Shown: positions 52,250-60,728 of the stretch, piece after piece | How the letters are laid out: each line of letters begins with the position of its first letter | Numbering within the stretch: position 1 is the stretch's first letter | Assembly: GCA_041446545.1 (NCBI GenBank) | Contig: JBGOEJ010000001.1 | Span: 1-64,000, forward strand | DNA length: 64,000 bases | Direction: 5' to 3' | Origin: Fervidibacter canadensis | Lineage (GTDB): Bacteria > Armatimonadota > Fervidibacteria > Fervidibacterales > Fervidibacteraceae | Translations under genes and position numbers: made by a program | The notes under the pieces: model-generated | The model's database searches: none | Told to the model about the DNA's origin: nothing | What the model saw: only the letters and a program-made list of their open reading frames with translations

Positions 52250-53338
52250 GTGCTCTTGTCCATCTATGTGGATGGCTCGTCGCAAGGCAATCCAGGTCCT
52301 GCGGGCATCGGGGTTGTCGTTTGCGATGAGAGGGGGCAAGTGGTGACGACCCGTCAGTTGCCTTTGCCGTCCGCCACCAACAATGAGGCGGAGTATCGGG
52401 CGGTTTTAGAGGGATTGCGCCTTGCCCACGAGTTAGGGGCAGACGAAGTAATCCTTTGCAGCGACAGCGAGTTGGTCGTCCGCCAGTTGCAAGGTGCCTA
52501 TCAGGTTCGCTCGGAGGGGTTAAGAAAGTTGTGGCAGGAAGCCAAAGCCTTAATGGGTCAATTTCGGCGGTGCGAAATCCGCCACATCCCTCGCCGACAA
52601 AATGCCTTCGCTAACCGATTAGCCCAAAGGGCATCAGGCTTGTCCTTTTCTTCCTCGCCGAAGGAAGTGAAAATTGTCCCGTCCATCCTTTCGGCGGATT
52701 TTCGTCGCCTTGGGGAAGTGATCCACGAACTAACGCAAGGCGGCGCCGATTGGGTGCATTTTGATGTCATGGACGGTCATTTCGTGCCCAACATCAGTTT
52801 CGGCTTTCCCGTCATTGAAGCCCTCCGACCCGAAACCTCCTTGCCCTTTGATGTGCATTTGATGATTGCCGAACCTGAACGCTATGTGGACGCTTTTATC
52901 AAGGCGGGGGCGGATATCGTGGCGGTTCATGTGGAGGCGACCGCCCATCTCCATCGCCTCGTCGCCCGCATCAAGGAGTTGGGGGCGAGAGCGAGTGTGG
53001 CGCTTAACCCTGCCACGCCCGTTGAATGGGTGCGTCCCATCTTGCCTATGCTGGATGTCGTCCTTATCATGACCGTTGACCCTGGCTTTGCGGGACAGGC
53101 GTTTTTGCCCTTCGTCTTGGACAAGGTTCGGACAGTGCGCCGATGGATTGAAGAAATGGGCTTGGCAACGGAGGTGGAAGTGGACGGAGGCGTGACGGCA
53201 GCCAATGCCGCCGATTGTGTGGCGGCGGGGGCGACGGTGCTCGTCAGTGCCTCAGGCATCTTTCAAAGTGGCTTACCTATCCCTGACGCCATCAGGGCAC
53301 TTCGTCAAGAAGCGAAGAAAGCGACGGGGGGAGAATGA
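52250..53338 (+). CDS. Fusion of RNase HI and ribulose-phosphate 3-epimerase
   Basis: 362 residues in one uninterrupted frame. Residues 1-130 are an RNase HI domain: VDGSSQGNPGPAGIG (Asp8), TNNEAEYRAVLEGL (Glu46), LCSDSELVVRQL (Asp72). The position of the fourth catalytic acid is Asn122 (NAFANRLAQ). After a serine-rich linker (GLSFSSSPKE), residues 141-362 are Rpe: PSILSADFRRLGEV, HFDVMDGHFVPNISFG, MTVDPGFAGQAF and VEVDGGVTAANA. Rpe interconverts ribulose-5-P and xylulose-5-P. A GTG at 52667 could start a separate Rpe but has no usable ribosome binding site. The GTG at 52250 follows GAGGGAAGGTGA. Confidence 0.88.
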   Translation: MLLSIYVDGSSQGNPGPAGIGVVVCDERGQVVTTRQLPLPSATNNEAEYRAVLEGLRLAHELGADEVILCSDSELVVRQLQGAYQVRSEGLRKLWQEAKALMGQFRRCEIRHIPRRQNAFANRLAQRASGLSFSSSPKEVKIVPSILSADFRRLGEVIHELTQGGADWVHFDVMDGHFVPNISFGFPVIEALRPETSLPFDVHLMIAEPERYVDAFIKAGADIVAVHVEATAHLHRLVARIKELGARASVALNPATPVEWVRPILPMLDVVLIMTVDPGFAGQAFLPFVLDKVRTVRRWIEEMGLATEVEVDGGVTAANAADCVAAGATVLVSASGIFQSGLPIPDAIRALRQEAKKATGGE

Positions 53339-53397
53339 GGAACGCTGTTTAAGCGGCTGTCAGCCACGAAGGATTTTTTTCAACGCGGGTTGGGGGG

Positions 53398-53982
53398 ATG
53401 CCAATGCGCATCATCGCGGGAAGCCGAAAAGGGATGACGCTCAAGAGCGTGCCCGGTGGGCGAGTTCGTCCGACCTCTGACCGAATTCGGGGCGTGTTGT
53501 TCAACATGCTGGGCAACTTGGTCGTTGGCAGTCGTTTTTTGGACTTGTGTGCGGGGACGGGAGCCGTCGGGATTGAGGCGCTCAGTCGGGGAGCGGCTTG
53601 GGCAACTTTTGTGGAACTGTCGCCCAAGGGGGTGGCTACCATCAAAGCCAATTTGCTGGCGACCCGTTTTATGGATCGCGCCCAAGTCATCTGTGGCGAT
53701 GCCCGCCGAAAATTGGCGCAACTTTTAGCCGCTAAAGAACGCTTTGACATCGTGTTCATAGACCCGCCCTACGGCAGCGACTTAGCACAAACCTTGCTGC
53801 CTTGGCTCGGCGAACATCCTCAGTTGCTCCAAGGACCGCAATTGGTCATCGTCCAGCAACTGGCGCGGGAAACTTTGCCCGAACGAAGCGGCGTCTTGCG
53901 ACGGTTTGAGGAGCGACGGGTCAGTGAGCATGTCTTGCGCTTCTATTCGCCGACAGGCGATTGGGGGGAAGGGCGATGGTGA
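53398..53982 (+). CDS. rsmD: 16S rRNA (guanine966-N2)-methyltransferase RsmD
   Basis: 194 residues. It opens MRIIAGSRKGMTLKSV and has RPTSDRIRGVLFNML, the AdoMet loop FLDLCAGTGAVGIEALSRGA and the catalytic IDPPYGSDLA, the full RsmD pattern. It overlaps the coaD start by 7 bp; the rsmD-coaD pairing is widespread in bacteria and supports both calls. Confidence 0.94.
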   Translation: MPMRIIAGSRKGMTLKSVPGGRVRPTSDRIRGVLFNMLGNLVVGSRFLDLCAGTGAVGIEALSRGAAWATFVELSPKGVATIKANLLATRFMDRAQVICGDARRKLAQLLAAKERFDIVFIDPPYGSDLAQTLLPWLGEHPQLLQGPQLVIVQQLARETLPERSGVLRRFEERRVSEHVLRFYSPTGDWGEGRW

Positions 53983-54464
53983 AAGCCGTTTATCCAGGCA
54001 CTTTTGACCCTATCACGAACGGGCATCTGGATGTCATAGAACGGGGCGCTCGCATCTTTGATGAAGTCATTGTCGCCGTTACGACCAACCCTGCCAAAAC
54101 ACCATGGTTCACCGTCCAAGAGCGGGTGGCGATGATTGAAGCGTGTTGTCGGCATTTGCCCAATGTGCGGGTGATGGCTTTTGAGGGGTTGCTCGTTTCC
54201 TTCGTCCGCCAACAAGGGGCAAGGGTCATCTTGAAGGGGCTGCGGGCTGTGTCAGACTTTGACTACGAGTTCCAGATGGCGGCGATGAACCGTCAACTGG
54301 CGCCTGACATTGAGACGCTCTTTTTGATGACCAGCCTTCCCTTCGCTTACCTGAGTTCCAGCATCGTCAAAGAGATTGCGTTGCTCAACGGAGATTTGAA
54401 AGGCTTGGTGCCTGATTTGGTAGCGGAACAGTTGCGCCGAAAAGCAGCGGAAAGGAGGCGGTAG
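53976..54464 (+). CDS. coaD: Phosphopantetheine adenylyltransferase
   Basis: 162 residues. CoaD adenylates 4'-phosphopantetheine in coenzyme A synthesis. YPGTFDPITNGHLDVIERGA (about 6-25), LKGLRAVSDFDYEFQMA, NRQLAPDIETLFL and YLSSSIVKEIA are diagnostic. The ATG at 53976 is the family start. The downstream coiled-coil gene begins within a few bases of its stop, and AAAGGAGG lies inside its 3' end. Confidence 0.95.
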   Translation: MVKAVYPGTFDPITNGHLDVIERGARIFDEVIVAVTTNPAKTPWFTVQERVAMIEACCRHLPNVRVMAFEGLLVSFVRQQGARVILKGLRAVSDFDYEFQMAAMNRQLAPDIETLFLMTSLPFAYLSSSIVKEIALLNGDLKGLVPDLVAEQLRRKAAERRR

Positions 54465-54466
54465 CC

Positions 54467-54967
54467 ATTCCAGACATCTACCGAGCCATCACGGCATTGG
54501 AAGAGTTGGTGCGGTCGGCAAAAGGCGTCGGGCGATGGCGGTTGGTGGACGAGGAGCAATTTTTAACTTGCCTGCATTGGCTGCGGGCATCGTTGCCCGA
54601 CGAAATCCGCAAGGCGATAGAGTTGCAGCGGGAGAGCGACCGTTACTTGCGGGCTGCCCGTCAGGAAGCCCAACGCATCCTTGAGGAAGCCAAAAAGGAA
54701 GCCGAACGAATCCTTGACCACGCCCAGCAGGAAGCGGAACGGCTCTTGGCGGACACGCCTATCCTACAACAAGCCCAACGCCGCGCTCAAGAGTTGCTGG
54801 ACGCCGCCCAGCGCGAAGCGGAAGAACATCGCCGAGCCGCTGACGAATATGTTCAGCAGGTTTTGGAGCGTTTGGAACGCTTTGCCCATCGCCTTCTGGA
54901 AGTCACTCGCGAAGGACGAAAGGAACTGGCATCCAAGCCACCGTCCCAAGAGCCCGTTTCGTCCTAA
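54467..54967 (+). CDS. Coiled-coil protein downstream of coaD, possible AUU start
   Basis: 166 residues if translation begins at the ATT at 54467, which sits eight bases after a perfect AAAGGAGG; 156 from the TTG at 54497, which has no ribosome binding site. The N-terminal IPDIYRAITALEELVRSAK and WRLVDEEQFLTCLHWLRASL match the usual layout of the DivIVA-like/ATPase-H-like proteins found at this locus. A long alanine/glutamate-rich coiled coil follows (RILEEAKKEAERILDHAQQE). No in-frame ATG or GTG exists between the upstream stop (54413) and the ATT. Function unknown; such proteins may organise membrane or cell-division factors. Confidence 0.72.
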   Translation: MPDIYRAITALEELVRSAKGVGRWRLVDEEQFLTCLHWLRASLPDEIRKAIELQRESDRYLRAARQEAQRILEEAKKEAERILDHAQQEAERLLADTPILQQAQRRAQELLDAAQREAEEHRRAADEYVQQVLERLERFAHRLLEVTREGRKELASKPPSQEPVSS

Positions 54968-54975
54968 CTTTCGCC

Positions 54976-55917
54976 TCACTCAAATCGCTCGCCGACTTTG
55001 GGCTGCGCTCCGCGCAACCATTCAGCGACGGGCAAAACTTTACGCCCTTCCGTCTGCAATTCTGTCGGCATCAAAAAGCCGTCGCCTGTGGCAATAAGCA
55101 AGTGCCATTTGTCCACCGCCACAATCGTGCCAGGGATGACATTGGCTACCCACTCGTTTTCCTGTGCCACTGCCTTCGCCCGCCAAAACTTCACCCGCTT
55201 GCCCCGAAAGAAGGCAAAGGCTCCTGGTTCGGGATTAAGGGCTCGGATGAGATTGCGCAACCGCTCAGCCGGTTGAGAGAAATCCAAGTGGGCAATTTCG
55301 TCGGGAAGGAAAGGCGCATAAGTGGCTTGCTCGTGATCTTGTGGCGTTCGTGGTGCTTCACCTCGCTCTACTAACGCCAGCGTCTCCACCAACAACTCCG
55401 CAGCGACCTTCGCCAATTTGGCGGTCAAACTCCCTGCGGTGTCTTCTGGGTCAATGGGCACGACCCGTTGCAAGATAATGTCGCCCGTGTCCATCCCTGC
55501 GTCCATGAACATCGTCGTCACGCCTGTCGCTGAATCACCGTTGAGCAAAGCATGTTGGATGGGTGCAGGTCCGCGATATTTGGGCAAGAGAGACGGATGG
55601 ACATTGATGCAACCCTTCGGTGGGATGGAAAGGCAGGCTTCCCGCAAAATTTTCCCGTAAGCGACGACAACGATGGCATCAGGACGGGCATCGGCGATAA
55701 CTTGCAGACTTTCGGGCACATTGAGTTTTTCGGGCTGGAAAACGGTCAACCCTAAAGATTGAGCGGCGATTTTGACGGGAGGCGGCGTCGGTCTCAATCC
55801 ACGCCCTGCAGGCTTGTCGGGTTGGGTGACGACGAGAGCCACTTCATGCCCCGCTTCCACGACAGCCCGTAGGGATGGGACGGCAAACTCTGGCGTGCCC
55901 ATGAACACCAACCGCAT
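54976..55917 (-). CDS. fmt: Methionyl-tRNA formyltransferase
   Basis: 313 residues. Fmt formylates initiator Met-tRNA. It opens MRLVFMGTPEFAVPSLRAV and contains TQPDKPAGRGLRPTPPPVK, the catalytic INVHPSLLPKYRGPAPIQ (Asn-His) and DAGMDTGDIILQ. A GTG at 55929 would add four residues. Divergent from def, with which it works (formylation, then deformylation). Its 3' end is convergent with the coiled-coil gene. Confidence 0.95.
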   Translation of the reverse strand: MRLVFMGTPEFAVPSLRAVVEAGHEVALVVTQPDKPAGRGLRPTPPPVKIAAQSLGLTVFQPEKLNVPESLQVIADARPDAIVVVAYGKILREACLSIPPKGCINVHPSLLPKYRGPAPIQHALLNGDSATGVTTMFMDAGMDTGDIILQRVVPIDPEDTAGSLTAKLAKVAAELLVETLALVERGEAPRTPQDHEQATYAPFLPDEIAHLDFSQPAERLRNLIRALNPEPGAFAFFRGKRVKFWRAKAVAQENEWVANVIPGTIVAVDKWHLLIATGDGFLMPTELQTEGRKVLPVAEWLRGAQPKVGERFE

Positions 55918-55964
55918 TGGCTTGTTCACCTGCCCGATGCCATAATCTTGCCTCGGTGATTGGG

Positions 55965-56534
55965 ATGGCAGTCCGAAAAATCATCCTGTTGGGCAACCCC
56001 ATTTTGCGGCAGAAAGCAAAGCCTGTCGGAAAAATTACGAAGGCGGAACGGCAATTGATTGACGACTTGTTGGAGACGATGGAAGCCCACGAGGGCGTCG
56101 GGTTGGCAGCGCCACAGGTCGGCATCCCCCAGCGCATTTTCGTCGCCCGCTGGGAGGGCGAAACTTTCGCCCTTGTCAACCCTGAAGTGGAGTGGCAAAG
56201 CAAAGAGACGGTGATGGGCATGGAAGGATGCCTGTCCATCCCCGGCGTTCAAGGGAAAATTATCCGCCACGAAAAAATCCGCGTGCGGGCATTAGATGCC
56301 GACGGCAAACCCATCGTCTTGCAACCTGAAGGTTGGCTTGCGCGCATCTTTCAGCACGAGATAGACCATTTGGACGGCATCCTTATCCTTGACCGAACTG
56401 ACGAACTTTTTTGGGTCGTGGAAGAGGAAACGGACGAAGGCGAAACGAAAGTCCGTTTGATTCCGACGACGAAGGACGCCATCCTCGCCGCCTTCCGACG
56501 GCGCCGCAAAACCGCTCCCATCCCTGCCCGCTGA
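55965..56534 (+). CDS. def: Peptide deformylase
   Basis: 189 residues. Def removes the N-formyl group from new proteins. The three motifs are GVGLAAPQVG, EGCLSIPGV (metal Cys) and QHEIDHLDGIL (metal His pair, catalytic Glu). The start MAVRKIILLGNPILRQKA at 55965 is standard. It shares a 47-bp divergent region with fmt. Two hairpins lie after its stop. Confidence 0.95.
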   Translation: MAVRKIILLGNPILRQKAKPVGKITKAERQLIDDLLETMEAHEGVGLAAPQVGIPQRIFVARWEGETFALVNPEVEWQSKETVMGMEGCLSIPGVQGKIIRHEKIRVRALDADGKPIVLQPEGWLARIFQHEIDHLDGILILDRTDELFWVVEEETDEGETKVRLIPTTKDAILAAFRRRRKTAPIPAR

Positions 56535-56549
56535 CCTTTATCGTTTTGG

Positions 56550-56567
56550 CAGCGTTGCTAAACGCTG
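56550..56567. terminator. Hairpin after def
   Basis: CAGCGTT-GCTA-AACGCTG, a 7-bp stem with a four-base loop, 16 bases after the def stop and followed by a weak ATTTCCC. Terminator function is plausible but lacks a long U-tract. Confidence 0.45.
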
Positions 56568-56601
56568 ATTTCCCTTCATCCGCTTTTCTGAACATCGCCC
56601 C

Positions 56602-56627
56602 CAAAGGCTCTCAAAAATGAGCCTTTG
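56602..56627. terminator. Second hairpin between def and the secreted GH-like gene
   Basis: CAAAGGCTC and GAGCCTTTG form a 9-bp perfect stem around TCAAAAAT. A smaller hairpin, GGCAAG-GCT-CTTGCC, follows at 56632-56646. Together they probably insulate def from the large gene downstream. Confidence 0.5.
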
Positions 56628-56727
56628 AGACGGCAAGGCTCTTGCCAAGCCCCAATCGTCGCCCCAGCAAAATTCACCCTCTTTGATGGCACTGTCGGCG
56701 ATTTTTGCGACACAATTCGGGACGGTG

Positions 56728-59700
56728 ATGAACATGGTGAAGGCTGTGGCGATAGTTGGCTTAGTTATGGTGATGGCAGTGATGGTGAGGGCGCAAACAC
56801 TTTCCACGAAAGACGGGTTGCAAATCTCCCTCGCTTCGGATGGTTCGCTCCAAGAGGTGCAAATCTCCCGCAAACGCTTTAGGGGTGTCGGCGGGTTTTT
56901 CGTCGCCGAACCGCAAGATGTGCCCGAAAACCTGCGCTGGACATCCCTCAAAGGTAAGGCAGAACGCAAAGGAAACACGGTCGTCGTGCAAGCCGCAGGT
57001 TTGGGTCTTGAACTGACTGCGACATTCGCCGAACGACCCGACGCAATTCTCTGCGAGGGAGCAATTCGTAACTTGACAAACTCTGACCGAGCCGTTGTCC
57101 TCGCTTTCACTTTGCCCCTTGATGCGACCAATTGGCTTTGGTGGGACAATTTGAGGGCATTGCGGCGCATTGATGCGAAATCGTCAACCCGCTACGCTGC
57201 GACCATTCGCTATGGGACTCGCGGCGAACATTCGCCTTACCCGTTCTGCGCCCTTAACACCGACGATGCAGGCATTGCGATGGGCATCCCGCTGGATTTG
57301 CCTGTCGTCCATCGCTTCGTTTACGACGCTGCCCAAAAGCAGTTGCGGTTGGAATGGGACTTCGGGCTTTCGCCTGAGAGCGGGACGAGGGAGGCAGGGC
57401 GCAGGACGCGAGAACGAAGACCGAATACGGCGGTTTTCAAGTTTGCGATTTATGCCCTTGACGAACCGAAGTGGGGGATGAGGGCTGCTGCTGACAAGTT
57501 TTACCGACTGTTTCCTGAAAGTTTTCGTGTTCGTGTCAAGCGCTTTGGCATTTGGATGCCCTTCACCGACATCGCCAAAATCGCTGACTTTGAAGATTTC
57601 GGCTTCGCTTACCACGAAGGCGCTCAAAACCCCGATTTCAACCGCAAGCAAGGGATTTACAACTTCCGCTACGAAGAGCCTTGGTCGGCTTGGTTTTATT
57701 TGCCGCCAGATGCGCCGACGGACATGACCTTGGAGCAACTTTTCGCTTACCCCAACAAGCGGGAGCAACATCCAAACCTTGCCGAAATTGTCAAGTCATG
57801 CGGCGTTCAGGATGAGCAAGGTCGCTTTTCCATGCGCGTTCAGAAAACCGACCCAGTGCATTGGGCTGGTGGGCAAACTCTTTACAATTTTCTCGTCAAC
57901 GCTGACCCGGATATTGAGCGGGACGGGGGACGAGGGACGAGGGACGAAGAAACGAAGGCAAAGGCGATGGACAAAACTTTGCGGGAAGTTTTGGCTAACG
58001 AGGGGCTTGATGGGGTTTACTTTGATGGGTTTGGCGAGTGGGTGATGCCGAACGAGAACTATCGGCGCGACCACTGGCGCGTCGCCGATTTTCCACTGAC
58101 TTTCAGTTGGCGGACGAAACAGCCGACGCAACTTGCAGCATTCGGCATTTACGAGTATCTCGCTCATGCTGCCGAGCAACTGCACGCTGCGGGCAAGTTG
58201 GTCATGGCGAACGGTTTCGGCTACGGTTTTCCGTTCCATGCCCATTGGGTTGATGTCGGCGGCAACGAAATCCAATGGACGCGCCAGCGGGATGATTTCG
58301 CCTTCTTTGACTACCGACGGGTTTTGGCTTACCGCAAACCTTTTCTGCCACTCAACAATGAGTTTTTTGACCGTGTGTTCACCGCTGAAGTCGCTGAGGA
58401 TTACTTTCGCTGGGCGCTCTTTTACGGTTTCCCGCCTTCTTGCTTTGCACCAGGCGCCGGCGCTTATGGCAACTACTGGAACACGCCCGAATTCCATAAC
58501 CGAGACCGCCACCTTTTCCGCCGATATGTCCCGCTCATCATTCGCTTGTGCGAGGCTGGATGGGAGCCGATAACTCATGCGTTGAGCGACAACGAGAAGG
58601 TTTTGGTGGAGCGGTTTGGGCGATGGAGTGAGGGCAATTTGCATTTCACTGTTTACAACGCCAGCGATCAATTTCAAAACGCCACCATCGCCATTGATGC
58701 TGCCAAGTTGGGCTTGCGGGAACGGGATATCCGCAACTTGACCGCTTGGGCGTTGACGGATTTGAAACCTTTCCCGTTTGCCGTCGGTGAGACGAAATTT
58801 TCCCGCTTGACGATTTTACTGGTTGGAACGCTTTCGCCCCGCGAGACGGCAGTCCTCTGGCTGGCGCCTTCCGAAGGCATCGCACCGTCAATGGCATCCC
58901 TTGCCCAAACGCACTTGCGGCGGGCGGTGAGCAAATCGCAGCGCCGACCGCAAGCGCCTGAAACGCTTAAGGAAGCGACGAAGCGGGCTGCCGAAACGCT
59001 TCCCAAAACGGCTGCCGAATGGGTGCGATGGCTGGCGCGGCTGCAAGAGTTGTCGGATGCGTGGCAGCAGCAACCTGACGGCAACAACATCGCCGCCGAT
59101 TTCGCCGAGGCACAACGCATCGTCGGGGCAATGGTGAGGGCGGTGTTGGCGTTGCAAACCGACGCCGTGTTGCCTGAAAGCCTTGCAGCAGGCGAAACCT
59201 TGCGCCTACCCGTTGATGTCCGCAATGCGGGCAGGGAGACAGTGAAAGAGGCGAAGATGATAGCAACCCTGCGAATGACCAATGAGCCAATGGACAATGA
59301 GCAGATGAGCAATGGGCAAGTCGTTGAATTGCCGTTGGGCGAATTGACGCCGAGGGCGCTGCGAAGGGAGTTGCTGGTGTTGAAAGTGCCCAGAGAGTGG
59401 GAGGGACGAAGGGCGACATTGCGGGTAGTTTTGGAAGGGACGATAATGGGCGCAAAGGTGACGCTGCCCATTGATGAGGTGACCTTGCGCATCTTGCCGC
59501 CGCTGGAGATTTCGGTGATGCCCTTCGGCAGCGAGCCGAGCATTTTGGTTCGCCTAAGAAACAACACGGGCGAAAGCCGACAGGCTCAAATCAAAGTGAC
59601 TTCATCGCTGGAGTTCGTTGAGAGGGCAGTTACTGTCAAGGCACGAACGGCAACGGAAGTGAAACTGACCGCCGTCAAGCCACCGTCGGAGATGCAACTG

Positions 59701-60663
59701 GTAAGCGCAAAGGTTGAGGTCACATGGGACACGGGACGGAACGGGACGGGGGATGCGGGGCGCGGGACGGAACGGAGCGGGACGAGGGACGGGGTGACGA
59801 AATGGTTGTCGCTGATTGCGTTGCCGACGAACGGCAATTTGTTGCGCAATGGCTCGTTTGAGGGGGGCGATAAGCCTCCCTTGCCAAGTTGGAACTTTTA
59901 CGGTGTGGGCTACAAATTGAGCGATGATGCCATTGACGGCAAACGAAGCATCCTTTGCGAAAGTGACGACATGCAAACGATGAGGGGCGCAATGCAAACC
60001 GTTGCCCTCAACCAAACCGAACCCGTCCCGCTGATTTTGCACGGCTTCAGCAAGGGCGAAAATGTTTTCCCAGCAAACTTGAGCGGCGACTATTCACTCT
60101 ACCTTGACGCTCGCTATGTTGACGGAAGTCCGCTTTGGGGCGAAATCGTGCCGTTCGGCGGGAGGGGGGACGCAGGACGAGGGACGGGTTGGCAGTGGGG
60201 ATGGAGGTTGATCGTGCCTGAAAAGCCCATTCGGGAAGCAGCCGTCTATGCCCTCTTTCGTTACCGCAAAGGACGGGCTTGGTTTGACGGTGTGGGATTG
60301 ACTGAACTGCGGTTGCCGCCCAACCTTGCGAAGGTGGAAAGCAACGCTCCTGAAATGCTTCCATTGACGGATGGCGATTTTAAAACGGTGTGGCAAGGGA
60401 AGGGCGAAAGCGTCATCCCGCTGGCGGTGTCGCCTACAGCGACGGTGCGACAGGTGGCAATTTGGTGGCAGCGCCCTGAACGGCGAGCGGAAACGGTGCG
60501 GGTGGAAATTTGGGATGGCAATGCGTGGAAGATAGTGACGGAGCGACCGACCGATGCCGACAGTTGGCTAACCGTCGTAGATTTCACCGCTGTCAAAACA
60601 TCGCGCTTGCGGGTCATCCTGCGTGGAAGTGATTACGCCGTTCGGGAAGTGCAAGTGCGTTAG
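56728..60663 (+). CDS. Large secreted GH-like protein with in-frame G-rich repeat insertions
   Basis: 1,311 residues with a signal peptide (VKAVAIVGLVMVMAVMVRAQ). The middle resembles a glycoside-hydrolase (beta/alpha)8 barrel: GIWMPFTDIAKIADF, ANEGLDGVYFDGFGEW, AAGKLVMANGFGYGFPFH and FYGFPPSCFAPGAGAYG, with a plausible acid pair in YFDGF and the following EW. The C-terminal part has beta-sandwich stretches (NLLRNGSFEGGDKPP; VRQVAIWWQRPERR) like carbohydrate-binding or discoidin domains. I cannot assign a GH number. Four short low-complexity insertions rich in Gly-Thr-Arg-Asp-Glu are encoded by GGGACGA-type DNA (57381-57425, 57917-57951, 59726-59796, 60158-60189). Confidence 0.72.
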   Translation: MNMVKAVAIVGLVMVMAVMVRAQTLSTKDGLQISLASDGSLQEVQISRKRFRGVGGFFVAEPQDVPENLRWTSLKGKAERKGNTVVVQAAGLGLELTATFAERPDAILCEGAIRNLTNSDRAVVLAFTLPLDATNWLWWDNLRALRRIDAKSSTRYAATIRYGTRGEHSPYPFCALNTDDAGIAMGIPLDLPVVHRFVYDAAQKQLRLEWDFGLSPESGTREAGRRTRERRPNTAVFKFAIYALDEPKWGMRAAADKFYRLFPESFRVRVKRFGIWMPFTDIAKIADFEDFGFAYHEGAQNPDFNRKQGIYNFRYEEPWSAWFYLPPDAPTDMTLEQLFAYPNKREQHPNLAEIVKSCGVQDEQGRFSMRVQKTDPVHWAGGQTLYNFLVNADPDIERDGGRGTRDEETKAKAMDKTLREVLANEGLDGVYFDGFGEWVMPNENYRRDHWRVADFPLTFSWRTKQPTQLAAFGIYEYLAHAAEQLHAAGKLVMANGFGYGFPFHAHWVDVGGNEIQWTRQRDDFAFFDYRRVLAYRKPFLPLNNEFFDRVFTAEVAEDYFRWALFYGFPPSCFAPGAGAYGNYWNTPEFHNRDRHLFRRYVPLIIRLCEAGWEPITHALSDNEKVLVERFGRWSEGNLHFTVYNASDQFQNATIAIDAAKLGLRERDIRNLTAWALTDLKPFPFAVGETKFSRLTILLVGTLSPRETAVLWLAPSEGIAPSMASLAQTHLRRAVSKSQRRPQAPETLKEATKRAAETLPKTAAEWVRWLARLQELSDAWQQQPDGNNIAADFAEAQRIVGAMVRAVLALQTDAVLPESLAAGETLRLPVDVRNAGRETVKEAKMIATLRMTNEPMDNEQMSNGQVVELPLGELTPRALRRELLVLKVPREWEGRRATLRVVLEGTIMGAKVTLPIDEVTLRILPPLEISVMPFGSEPSILVRLRNNTGESRQAQIKVTSSLEFVERAVTVKARTATEVKLTAVKPPSEMQLVSAKVEVTWDTGRNGTGDAGRGTERSGTRDGVTKWLSLIALPTNGNLLRNGSFEGGDKPPLPSWNFYGVGYKLSDDAIDGKRSILCESDDMQTMRGAMQTVALNQTEPVPLILHGFSKGENVFPANLSGDYSLYLDARYVDGSPLWGEIVPFGGRGDAGRGTGWQWGWRLIVPEKPIREAAVYALFRYRKGRAWFDGVGLTELRLPPNLAKVESNAPEMLPLTDGDFKTVWQGKGESVIPLAVSPTATVRQVAIWWQRPERRAETVRVEIWDGNAWKIVTERPTDADSWLTVVDFTAVKTSRLRVILRGSDYAVREVQVR
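57381..57425 (+). repeat. G-rich GGGACGA-type repeat, copy 1
   Basis: GAGCGGGACGAGGGAGGCAG and following bases, a degenerate run of GGGACGA-like heptamers, in frame in the GH-like gene (encodes ESGTREAGRRTRERR). Confidence 0.6.
57917..57951 (+). repeat. G-rich GGGACGA-type repeat, copy 2
   Basis: A clean tandem GGGACGA run (GGACGAGGGACGAGGGACGA), in frame, encoding ERDGGRGTRDEE in a loop between barrel segments. Confidence 0.75.
59726..59796 (+). repeat. G-rich GGGACGA-type repeat, copy 3
   Basis: The longest copy, GGGACGGAACGGGACGGGGG and similar units over about 70 bases. It encodes WDTGRNGTGDAGRGTERSGT between two beta domains of the GH-like protein. Confidence 0.75.
60158..60189 (+). 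repeat. G-rich GGGACGA-type repeat, copy 4
   Basis: GGAGGGGGGACGCAGGACGA followed by GGGACGGG, encoding GGRGDAGRGT in the C-terminal beta region. Confidence 0.65.
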
Positions 60664-60728
60664 GCAGTAACGGGAAGCCGACCGATGTGGCGATAGGCTA
60701 AAAGTTCGCCAAACTCGCCCCGCGTTCC

